This document shows, one piece after another, positions 55,167 to 64,000 of a stretch of DNA of 64,000 nucleotides (the stretch's first letter is position 1; the number at the start of each line of letters is the position of its first letter). Location of the stretch: positions 62,001 to 126,000 of the forward strand of contig CADCXC010000037.1 of the NCBI GenBank assembly GCA_902806595.1. The letters run 5' to 3'. The notes under the pieces are model-generated. The model was not told the DNA's origin and ran no database searches. It saw nothing but the letters and a program-made list of their open reading frames with translations. Made by a program: the position numbers and the translations under genes. This stretch comes from Pyrenopolyporus hunteri. Its lineage: Eukaryota > Ascomycota > Sordariomycetes > Xylariales > Hypoxylaceae.

Positions 55167-56053
55167 GCCGTGCGCCGTGGCGAGTTGACCTCGATTGTCT
55201 TTATCTCAGATGTTTGCCGTGCCGTTCGCGTAAAGTGGCGTGTGTTATGTATTTCGTCGGACTTATGCTGGCTAGGTAATTTTGTCTTATTATCTTATTA
55301 CTCGCCAAAGCCCGACCTCTGATTTAGGCGGATAAGATGCGAAGGTGTCTGACCTCTATGGAATGGAACGGAGGCGAGACTCTCTCTCTTTTTTTATTTA
55401 TTTTGATATTCTTTTCTTATTTAAGTTCTTGTTTGATCGAGGTCTGGATTCGGAGCTTCAAGGCGAACTCGAGGATTTGTTGAAAAAGAGAAGCAGGAAC
55501 TTGGGTTGCCAGGTTGCCCAGGCGAAAGCAAGAAGCGGGTTGGTTTTTTTGGGGAGCAACTGTGGGTGTCTTGGGCTCAGCTGGTTGCAACTGGTTGGCT
55601 GATCGGGCTCTTGCATTTCGTCAGACGTCAATAGAGTAGGTGAATTGGGGCGTCGACAGGGCAACCGCCAGTGGGCCTCCGTTGTTTCACCGTTTCAGCT
55701 TGCATAAGTCGAGCCCCACCTTCCGGTCGAGTAAATCGGCCAATTAGATCGCTTACCGCCCCTCGACCGAGAATCCAGCTTTGTGCAACTTTGTGCACTA
55801 GCCCATTCACCTACACGTACGGAAATACGTACCCTTCCAAGTTCTACCAAATACTTGGTCGGAAACCCACCCGACTTGAGGCGCTGGGGCGTTTAGGCGT
55901 TCACTTAGCTCCACACTACTTCGTATCCGAAAATTCTTCCATCAACCGCGCATCTCCAACCTCTCTCCCTCTTTTTTCCCCTGCACGACGCACAACTTTT
56001 AACGTCACAAGAGGGCCAAGTTTCTTCACTTCGGGAACTTTCAATCCATCACG
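55167..56053. promoter_or_regulatory. Shared divergent promoter region of rho4 and elongin C
   Basis: An 887-base space with a T-rich patch at 55385-55430. Within it, ORFs up to 176 codons are shadows with no family match. No TAGGTA array here. Confidence 0.5.
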
Positions 56054-56722
56054 ATGGCCGACGCTGTCGCCCAAAGGAAATATATCACCCTGGTCTCCTG
56101 CGATGGCTTTGAGTTCGTCGTGCTCCGCGACGCAGCTTTCGTCAGCCCTGCCATCAAGAGCATGCTCGATCCTAAGAGTAACCCACATCCTCTTCCATTG
56201 AGAATGGGATCCCAGGGAGACGACTAACAAGTGTTAGGTCAATTCTCTGAGGCCCGGACCGGTCGATGCGTCTTTGAAGAGATCAAGTAAGTCGAGATTC
56301 TCACCGTCTGTCTATCTTCGTCCCCCATTGCGGTTCACCGTCCTATTTGCCTTGCTTGTATTCCGTCGGTGATGAATCACAAAATTTCGCTGTGTTCTTA
56401 CTGACAGACCGTCAATCAAACATGGTCTGAATGACAGCCAACTACACTTGATCTGAGACGCGCCAATTTCTTTCCAACTGCCTCTCAGCCGAGGTCATTG
56501 ATTGGTATGGATTATTGCCTGAATCCGTGACTGACCATGCCTCGCAGCGGGATCGTACTGGAGAAGGTAGTCGAGTACTTCCAATACTGGTATAAGTACC
56601 GAGACCGAGAGGATGTCCCAGAAATGGAAATTCCCGTCGAGCTCTGCCTGGAGCTCCTGATGGCGGCAGACTTCCTTGGAATAGATAGTAAGGATCTCAC
56701 ACCTACAGCATGCGGCCCGTGA
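56054..56722 (+). CDS. ELC1: Elongin C (Skp1/POZ-fold ubiquitin ligase adaptor)
   Basis: Three exons, 56054-56177, 56238-56286 and 56548-56722, phases 1 and 2, give 115 residues, close to the usual 100-112. Elongin C links SOCS/BC-box substrate receptors to a cullin and also takes part in elongin A complexes that handle stalled RNA polymerase II. The conserved start MADAVAQRKYITLVSCDGF, the SPAIKSML segment, GIVLEKVVEYFQYW and the end LELLMAADFLGI match the family. The final eleven residues (after FLGI) go beyond the usual end. A GT at 56688-56689 (gtaagg) could instead be an intron donor; if so the real C-terminus differs. Start is the first ATG. Confidence 0.9.
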
Positions 56723-57537
56723 AGCTTACCAATCATCTTCGCCGGGACTACAGAACCCTCTTAAGTTTCCCAGCATGTTCACCAGACGGGAGCGTAATGG
56801 GTTGGAGGGATGCACCGGATATTAAGCATGGTCGGCGTTTATCGGCGTTTTGATTACCATGGCATGACGATTACGATTTCATACGATTATTTCTAGGTCC
56901 AGGTAGAGGTCACGATTGCTGGCAAAGGCAAATGAAACCGAAACTTAATGCGAGCAAGTCTACCAATTATCCTGTAAGTCGTAAATACCGGTAAGTATGG
57001 TACGAATGGCGAATGACGCCCGAATCTTGGCTATTATGACCCCATCTAAGCATATACGTTCGACTCTTTGCTCTCCATGGGTTGAACGTCTATAACGGAT
57101 GGAAGATGAACGTATTTTAATTCCCCCGTCACTCTGCGTGGCTTGCGTTTCTCCGTGGAGACCATGCTTTTTAGGAGGGGACACATCTCTATACATTCCG
57201 ATAGACTTGCTCGGTAATAAAACAGGCTTCATTCCCGTCTGTGCTGTGTGTCATCCGTGTTGGCCTAGAAAACGCCGTCTCCATACCTACCTAATGATAC
57301 AAGTTGGTGGCTCGCTTCCTCCTTGCTCTTCCTGAAAACCCTAGCAAGTTTACAAGCGGTACTCATAATCAGAAATGGGTGTTGCTCTTAGAATGATGCT
57401 TAAGATTCCCGTTCATGATATGTTGCCCTCCCGCCAATTCCACGATGCACATATGATTTCTGTAACTTCTTAGTAGGTAGTACTCCTATGAGAAGAGATG
57501 CTCAGTTCCCGCTCCCGAGGGAGAATTTCGGATACTC
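56723..57537. other. Intergenic, convergent
   Basis: Between elongin C and the 3' end of DBR1. ORFs of 78-90 codons here have no recognisable content. Nothing else seen. Confidence 0.5.
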
Positions 57538-59493
57538 TTAGGCTCGCTTATTCTTTTCGCCTCGTCCCCTACGCCCTTTTCTTTTAGGGTTTTCATCCAC
57601 ATCGCGATCACTAAGATGTGCCTCGTATCCAGGCTTCTCAGGCGGTGGCCCCCCGGCCTTACGCTCCGCCCTCTCCTCCGGGGTCGTGTCCCAGGGATTC
57701 GGCACGCCGAGCAGCTCGCAGAACGCCGTCGTCTGCGGGTTCGTGTACTCATCCGGCTGCTCCTGAGTTTTCTTTGGGTCGACGCCACGGCGGTACGGTG
57801 GCGCGGTGTGGACGAAGTTGTGAGGTATGGCCAACTTTTTGGCGCTGACTATGTTCTTCTGTACCCAGTCGAGCTCGCGCTCAATCATCGGCCGGTACAC
57901 CTCTTCGCCGAGGTCGGGAGGGGCTTCGGCCTCGCGGTCGCCGATGGTGAGGTATTGCGCGAAGACGCGCGTTATGGCGAGCCACTCCGGATCGTACTGG
58001 AGAACGGGATCCGATTTGTACTTCCTGGAGGCGGTTGGGTTGCTCATAGGCACTATAGGGCATAGCTGTAAAAACTTGCGGCCTGGGAGGCACTTGTCCA
58101 AGGCGAGGAAACGGGTAGTCGTGTTTTTAATGGCGGGTGGGACCGGCTGACCCGGCTCGGGTGCGGATTTGGGCGCTTCCGGCCTAGCAAAGGATGCCGG
58201 GAGTTGCGAGCGGAGCGCGTCAGAGACCCCTTTCCCTGCGGTAGTTTCTTTTTCAGGCGCAGCAATTTCGGTCTCGTCAGCTGGCTCGGCCTTGGCCTCA
58301 TCGACTGGTTCAATGTCGGCTTTATCGGCGGGTGCGACGTCTTCCTCGGGGACCGATTCAGTTTCTTCCCCTTCGTCCTGATAAAAGAAATCATCGTATC
58401 GTTCAACGACGACACCACCGGCTACTTCGATGTACTCCTCTATGCCTAGTTTATTGTCGTCCACACCTAGGTCGTTCTCGTCGTCCATATCTAGGTCAAT
58501 CTCGTCTGGGTTTGCGATTGCTTCCACTGCCGGCGCAGCTCCGGATTCTTTTTTCTTTGAGTCTTTCGTCTTTTCCTTTGACTTCTTCGCCTTTTTCTTC
58601 TTAGATGATTTGCCTTCCTCTAGGGGAGGCCCGTAGGTCTTGATAGCAGGGAATTTACAGTGCATATGTGCCGAGAACCAGTATGCTGGCCTAAGCCGAT
58701 TCATGACATACGCCGCTGCCGGATTCCCTAGGGTGCCAGCTTGGCTCTCGGCCCGGAGGTGAGGTTTCCAGTTGAACAGAGTCGCGGTATTCCCGTGACG
58801 CTCTATGCCCCTTGGCCAGTCGTGGCTCAGCCCGACGTCGATCGGTTCCCGTAATAACAGGAGCTTGCGTACATCGAACTCACGCACATGATAGAAGCTT
58901 CTAATATCACTCTGGTTGAAGGGCAGACGTTCGTGGTGCGGCTTCCGGTAATCGTGGCCTTTCCAAATGCCGCTCATCCCTGCGATACGTAATGAACCGA
59001 AGCGTACCACGTTAGCAGCACCTAGGTAGTAAATATTGGGCGCAACCCAACCGCCATAATACAGCTCTGACAGGTACGCGCTTGCCTCGTGGTTCCCGCC
59101 GATGAATATAGTTAGGTAGGGCGCTTTTTTTTCTCCGCTGTAGTAGGCCGGGAAGTCCGCCATCTGCCTATACTTGCCCGGCACCGCCATGACTGTGAGA
59201 TCGGCGGGATTGCGCGTGGCCTACCAGTCTAATCAGTTCCCTTCGACAGTGTCCGCCACGCAAGGGTTGTAGTATAAGACGAGATATTACCTGAAAATCA
59301 CCTCCGATAATAACGAGATCTACATTGTTCCACCCTCGCTTCCTAGCAGATGTTCTCACTTCACTGTAGATAGCATTGAGTGTGCCGTGGCCCTAGGTAA
59401 TGGTGAAATCAATATCGCAGACACTATATCTAGGTACGGGGACAGGCTTACACAACCCTCGACAGCAATTCGATAACCATTCTTCTCGGCCAT
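57538..59493 (-). CDS. DBR1: RNA lariat debranching enzyme DBR1
   Basis: Three exons, 59452-59493, 59291-59392 and 57538-59220, all phase 0, give 608 residues from the ATG that starts MAEKNGYRIAVEGC. DBR1 hydrolyses the 2'-5' bond of excised intron lariats. Visible metal-site motifs: GC-GHG at 13-17 (Cys14, His16), IIGGDFQ at the end of exon 2, GGNHEA in exon 3, GLSHDWP and the HMHCKFPA histidines. The DBR1-specific C-terminal domain follows an acidic and Lys-rich insert of about 120 residues (near 270-390). The last residues are Arg/Lys-rich, likely a nuclear signal. The frame is open 90 codons upstream to an ATG at 59763, giving a possible longer form (reported separately). Divergent from the GH72-like gene. 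Confidence 0.93.
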
Positions 59494-59763
59494 CTTGTAC
59501 TCTCTGGCTCTTTCTTTGGCTTTCGCCTTCGCCTCCCTCTTCTTCTTCGCCTTGGTTGTTTTGCAGCGGATTTGAGTCGTAGAACCGATCACGACGCCAA
59601 CTCCGAGTGACACGGCTCTAAAAGACCCGGGGGATTGAAGAGAAGAAGAACGCTGGATCACGGCGCTGGTGGGCACTAAAAATCGAGTTGTTACAAGGCG
59701 CGGTAGAGTGCACTTGCTGGCCAAACTTGATAGGCTGCTATGCCTCCTCATCGCTGCTTGCAT
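59494..59763 (-). other. Open 90-codon in-frame extension upstream of DBR1
   Basis: From the ATG at 59763 to the DBR1 start the frame is free of stops. The encoded stretch begins MQAAMRRHSSLSSLASKC, is rich in Ser, Arg, Leu and Thr and poor in acidic residues for its first half, like a mitochondrial presequence, then has a Lys/Arg/Ala-rich helix (about 70-90). It could be translated as an alternative N-terminus or be an untranslated leader that happens to be open. Not counted in the main CDS. Confidence 0.4.
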
Positions 59764-60523
59764 TCCACTTCCTCCTCACAGAGCGCGCAACGAACGGGAT
59801 ATTGAAAAAGAATTGCAGCGTTAAGTAACTAGGTACCTGCTATTATATATGCGCGCATACGCTACCTACCTAGGTACCTTACCTACCTAGGTAGCTACAT
59901 AGGTACCTACCGTTAGGGACATAATTACCTATCTGTTAGGTGCATAACTGCGATAAGATCTGTGGTGGGTGGGGTATACGGGGGTACCGAATCCGCTTAT
60001 GTAACAATATCGCGTTGTGGAACGATTGGCAACCTGGATTTGGGCAGCCTCGGCCTCGACCTATTGAATGTCTCCTGTCTCACACCTCCTCATAGGCCAG
60101 CAGTGAAGAGCAGCGCACGGAAGCCGCCTCCTACTTTATGACGTTACGTTAGTTAGGTACATACGTGAGGTAGTTTGTCCAGGGTGCCGACTGGACGCAG
60201 ACACGCAGAACCTTACCTTATGTACTTAAATGCTATTCCGTGTACTTTATCTCATGTACACACATTCACCTCTCTGGCTACTGGACGCCTCCTAACCCAG
60301 CATCTTACACCATCTTCACAACATCTCACCCATGTATTATGAGACGGGGCGGATCTCGTCTTCGCATACTTATCGATATATTTACAATACATGCGGCTTA
60401 GATGAACCCGGTCTCTTTGAGTCGAACATTACGTAGGCGAAACCCGTTACTCGAGCCTCTTTTCGAGTTTTGGCCAATAATATCAAATAGACATTTGAGG
60501 AGAAGGGGGCGAGACGAGCGGTC
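59764..60523. promoter_or_regulatory. Divergent intergenic region between DBR1 and the GH72-like gene
   Basis: Contains a dense TAGGTA/ACCTACCT cluster at 59858-59911 and further copies near 59925-59940. No supported ORF. Confidence 0.5.
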
Positions 60524-62184
60524 ATGGCACAGTCGATAACGCCGGTGACCATCAGGGGGCGATATCTCTGGAAAGGCAACGAGCGGGCAAGCAACTGTTA
60601 TCCCCCGCCGTATACCTGTTTCAAGGCCAAGTACTAACATCGGAGACAAATAGTTTCTCGTGAATGGCGTCGTATACCAGTACCAAGGAGCGTCTCCGAC
60701 GCCCCTGGACCCGCTGACCGATGACCGTCTCGAGGAGCTCGAGCAGAGCATCCCGCTCCTCAAGGAGCTCAAGATCAACACTTTATATGTCCGTAAGTAT
60801 AGTGAACAATCGAACTTGCGTCTCGTTGTCTCGTCGTCTCTTCCTGATTCTTAGGCGCGGGGCAGCATTACGCGAATTCGGGGCAAGGGACTAACGGTGG
60901 CGTCCAGTCCATTTTGACGAGGCCAAGGGCCATGATGCCTGTATGAATTTGCTGGCTGATTCAGGGATATACGTGCTGCCGGTATTTCCCCTCCCCCCTT
61001 TATGTCCTCTCTATGTATGGAGGCCAGCTAAATGGAACCATTTCTCACTGTAACCCGACATACGAGCTTACCCACAACTTTTGATAACAGTGCATCGCCT
61101 GGTCTCGCGTGTCCGGTCCCAGAACGCCGTTCAAGTCGTACACGCCATGGCTCCTGCAGCGCTTCATCCGGTCCATTGACGAGCTAGCACCTTACCCCAA
61201 CGTCTTGGGTGTCATCGTCTCCAGTGATGGCATTGGGGATATAACCGCGTCTCGCGTGGCGCCCAACATCCGCGCCTTAGTGCGCGACGTCAAGCGGTAC
61301 ACCACCCTCCTCGCAACTAAGAAGGGCTGCAGGGCCCTCCCGGTCGGCCTGACTGCGCCAGACTCGGAGCCTCTGCTAAAAACGCAGTTCGACTACTTCT
61401 GCTCGGGGAACAGCGAGGAAGCCATCGATTTCTTCGCAGTATGTTGCACGCCTGTCTCCACGTATACATACATCACCTCAAATATAAAATTATGTACCCG
61501 TCTACCTACATAGACTAGTCAACTAACCTGCGTCACTTCCCGGTGTAGTTTAGTAACTTCGACTGGGTGGGCGACTCCTCGATGCGCAAGTCCGGGTATT
61601 CAAAACTAGTCGAGCTATTCTCTGAGGCTCCCATCCCCGTATTCTTCTCTGAGTACGGGAGCAACGTGATCGCGCCGCGGATTTTTGAGGAGACCAAAGT
61701 CTTATTCACCCACCCGGACATGCTGCGCGTCTTCTCGGGCGGTATCATCTTCGAGTTCTTCGACGAGCCCTCGGGGTACGGCCTCGTGCGGCAAGTCCCG
61801 AACAGCTACCTCCAAGGCAGCGCCAGCTCCATGTTTAGTACTAGTAGCAGCTTTATCCTCATACCTAAGCTCTCCGACTACCCCAACTTGCGCCAAGTCA
61901 TTCGCCAGTCCTTCGCCCGTCTGCCTGCCTCCGCGCTCGCACGCAGCGCTGCCCTCGACGCCCTCGCCATGTCCGGCGCTAAGCCCGAATCGCCGCGGCC
62001 TAGTTGGAATTGGTTAGCCGGGAACCGCTTACCCAAAGCTCCGATCGACTGGGTTGAGGTCGAGACGCACATGATTGACGACAGCGAGTGGGTCGATGTC
62101 CATAAGGAGATGCTAGATCTGGCTGTCGAGGACTTGGCGAACTCGATGTGGGAGAGGATGAACATTGATGGGATAGAACCATGA
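60524..62184 (+). CDS. GH72-like (1,3-beta-glucanosyltransferase family) protein, probably inactive
   Basis: Five exons, 60524-60586, 60654-60792, 60908-60981, 61091-61438 and 61549-62184, phases 0, 1, 0 and 0, give 419 residues. GH72 (Gas/Gel/Phr) enzymes elongate cell-wall beta-1,3-glucan outside the cell, normally with a signal peptide and GPI tail. This protein aligns along the barrel: FLVNGVVYQYQG, LKELKINTLYV, KGHDACMNLLADSGIYVLP, VRDVKRY and the nucleophile strand PVFFSEYGSN (Glu243). The acid/base motif that should read SGNEV is SSDGI at 136-140, so the acid/base Glu is Gly. No signal peptide is seen at the N-terminus (MAQSITPVTIRGRYLWKGNE), and no hydrophobic GPI tail at the C-terminus. 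Intron 1 uses a GC donor. An intracellular, catalytically dead paralogue is inferred. Confidence 0.8.
60587..60653 (+). other. GC-AG intron with TACTAAC branch point
   Basis: The donor is GGGCAAGC, acceptor AATAG, and a perfect TACTAAC lies 17 bases before the AG. The only phase-preserving join uses the GC donor: GT alternatives inside 60587-60653 lead to a stop in exon 2. Confidence 0.7.
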
Positions 62185-62550
62185 GTTTCAAGTTATCCGC
62201 CCCTATAGATGGTGTTTATAAGTCGGGTAGGAAGAAACCCGGCACCTAGACATGGCGTTACACCAGCACTCATTGGGTTCATGTAGCATAGCACAGCATC
62301 GCTTCCCTCCAGCCCAGCGTTTGAACATAGTAAATTAAAGTCAGTACTCTTATATTATAGTTCTTACGGTCAATAATAGGGACGAGTAGTCACGTAAAGA
62401 AACGAGAAGGGAAATTTGAAAAATTAGAACGATAAATCACTTTTAGATCTCATTAATGCCGCTCCGAAAAAACCGTTCCTCGACTTCTAAGCAGGTATCT
62501 CCATGTTAAATGCCCAAATATTCAACTCATCCATCCTATTCACCCAACCA
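62185..62550. other. Intergenic, convergent
   Basis: Between the GH72-like gene and ZPR1. AT-rich, probably holds both polyadenylation sites. Nothing else seen. Confidence 0.5.
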
Positions 62551-64000
62551 TCAGTTACCATTAGCCTCAGCATTTCCGTTCGTAGTGGTGTCGTTAGTAG
62601 TTTCCGCGGTGGCGTTATCCGCCTCGTAACCCTCGACCTTCATATCGCGGAGGCCGAGCTCCTCCTCTTCCTCCTCCGTGCGCTCGTAGTCCTCCGTCGT
62701 GATCTGGGGGTCGTCCTGGCCGGGGTCCACGGCCTTCTGCACGTAGCTGCTGGCTAGCGGGTCGGTGAGGATGACGGTGAACTTCTTCTCGCCCCTGATG
62801 GCGGCGTCGATACCATCGAAGAAGGCCGTCCATCGAGAGCGATCTTCGGCGCTTAGGGAGTCGCCGCCTTCCGAAGTACCGGTCTCGAAGATCTGGCTAT
62901 GTAGGTCGTTTCGTACTTGTGTTAGTAGACCCTCCACGGTTGTGAAGCGGCCTCCTAGCGTTCCGGGGTTCACTTGGAGGTTGAGCTCGGGACATTCGAG
63001 CGAACAGCTCTCGCTCTTGAGGATGTCTCGGGCAAGGTCCTCTGCGTTTTCTACTCTCAGCGTGATCTTCTTGCCTAGCTCTGGTATCTCTCCTCCCGTC
63101 TTGACGTCGTTAGATCGGTACCCGCAGTCGTTGCAGACGGTCGACATCAAGACGACGGCCTTGAAATGCGGGATATCAACCATTTTCATCTTAGTCGTGC
63201 AATGGTGCATACATCCGGGACAAGTGGCTGGGAATTCGTACACCTGGTCCGGAATGATATCGTCGTCCGCGGCGGGTTGGGCAGCCCCGGTTGCCGGGTC
63301 CGTAGGGGCGAGGCCCAAGGCTTCGTTCTGTTCAGGGGTACGAACGTATTCGCGCTTCTCCCACTTGCCGACACCGTCCCGCATGTTCGGTGTGATCCAC
63401 GAATTTCCAGCCGGGTCGTCGACCAAGACCCGGAATGGGAATGCCTCTCCCGCGAGCATTACTCGGGCCTTCGTGATGATCTCGTCAATTTTGGCGTACA
63501 CTTCGGGCGCTTGCTCCTTTCGTGCCTCTTGTCCAAACTCCAGATCGTCGACGACAGTGCGTAGGAGGCCCTCAACGTTTGTGAGCTGTCCGCGGCCCGC
63601 GGGAACCTCCAGGTCGAGTTCGATGAACTTCACAATGGCAGTGTCGGATTTGACAACCTGCCTCTCGAAATCGGCCATGTCGGTTAGTCGTAGTAGGTAA
63701 CTCGAGCCTTTGGGCTGGATAGTTCCGGCGGATTGTATCTCGGAGTTTGAAAAGCCGCATTTGTCGCAGGAGAAGGACATGAGGATGATTTCGCGGAAAT
63801 AAGGGATCGAAGTGAGGAGCATGCGCGTCGTGCCCTGGGTAATGTTAGCAGGTGGTTCTTCAAAATTCTAACACGACTGGTATATTGCGCTTACATTTTC
63901 GTGGCAGTTCATGCATAGCGACTCGATCTCCTCGACCACCTTCTCTTCATCTCCGTCCGCATGCGCATCGCCATTCGTGCCGTTAGTAGTGGGGGCGAGG
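62551..64000 (-). CDS. ZPR1: Zinc-finger protein ZPR1 (partial, 5' end outside the window)
   Basis: Visible exons are 63895 to the window edge and 62551-63834, phase 0 across a 60-base intron, giving the C-terminal 462 residues plus; only the extreme N-terminus is missing. ZPR1 is an essential chaperone that helps fold translation elongation factor eEF1A. The first zinc finger is built from CMNCHEN, at the end of the first exon, and SCDKCG, in the second; the second finger pairs ATCPGCMHHC with CNDCGYRS. Both zinc-finger/beta-barrel halves are intact, each with its hydrophobic IPYFREIILMS or IPHFKAVVLMS strand. The acidic, Thr/Asn-rich end (EEEEELGLRD ... NGN) is typical. The internal frame has no interruption. 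Confidence 0.95.

Noticed and set aside
55671..56201. 176-codon plus-strand ORF across the elongin C start
   Set aside because: Different frame from the conserved elongin C exon; the elongin frame explains the sequence.
62765..63700. 311-codon plus-strand ORF over ZPR1
   Set aside because: Antisense to the conserved ZPR1 coding sequence; Ser/Arg-rich with no domain.
1..64000. Biosynthetic or degradation gene cluster built from the laccase, reductase, ALDH, SDR and APH-like genes
   Set aside because: They are scattered over 40 kb among housekeeping genes, with no backbone synthase, transporter or cluster regulator.
1..64000. tRNA, 5S rRNA, snRNA and CRISPR signatures
   Set aside because: No convincing B-box with a paired acceptor stem, no 5S-like core, and no spaced direct repeats were seen by eye; a tRNAscan or Infernal run would be decisive.

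Overview
The window reads as nuclear DNA of a filamentous ascomycete (Pezizomycotina, probably Sordariomycetes). Genes carry short introns (mostly 50-120 nt, GT...AG). An AT-saturated block has the look of repeat-induced point mutation (RIP). The proteins include fungal-restricted types: an asco-laccase tail, a 2EXR protein, a DASH complex subunit and a GH72-like protein. Coding GC is moderate to high. No tRNA, rRNA or CRISPR array was recognised. All exon structures come from reading splice signals and frame continuity by eye, without transcripts or database searches.

Layout. Bases 1-4750 are an AT-rich, RIP-degraded block that ends inside a multicopper oxidase gene; only the C-terminal third of that laccase survives (4817-5428), and it has lost a copper ligand. 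Then follow a histidine phosphatase (-), a two-exon steroid 5-alpha-reductase-like membrane protein (-), a large MINDY deubiquitinase ending in a CaaX box (+), a five-exon Cys/His-repeat protein that I cannot assign to a known family (-), and a Tbf1-like TRFH/Myb telobox protein (-). A 4.8-kb gene-free stretch holds a 621-bp inverted-repeat element just upstream of a five-exon aldehyde dehydrogenase (+).

The middle (26.4-46.3 kb) is gene-poor: two coiled-coil proteins, a 2EXR protein, an APH-fold kinase-like protein and a short-chain dehydrogenase, separated by 1.2-4 kb of intergenic DNA. The right third (46.3-64 kb) is dense in conserved housekeeping genes: UPF3 (nonsense-mediated decay), a PPG1-type PP2A-like phosphatase, DAD1 (kinetochore DASH complex), Rho4 GTPase, elongin C, the lariat debranching enzyme DBR1, a GH72-like protein without its acid/base catalytic motif, and the start-truncated (window edge) ZPR1.

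The genes do not form one pathway or a biosynthetic cluster. Recurrent themes are RNA handling (UPF3, DBR1), ubiquitin (MINDY, elongin C) and chromosome ends/segregation (Tbf1, DAD1). Intergenic DNA and some introns carry a dispersed TAGGTA/ACCTACCT palindromic motif that I did not see in the coding exons. The observations most worth following up are the Cys/His repeat protein, the putative GH72 pseudoenzyme with a GC-AG intron, the RIP-clipped laccase, the possible long N-terminal form of DBR1, and the two non-autonomous inverted-repeat elements.
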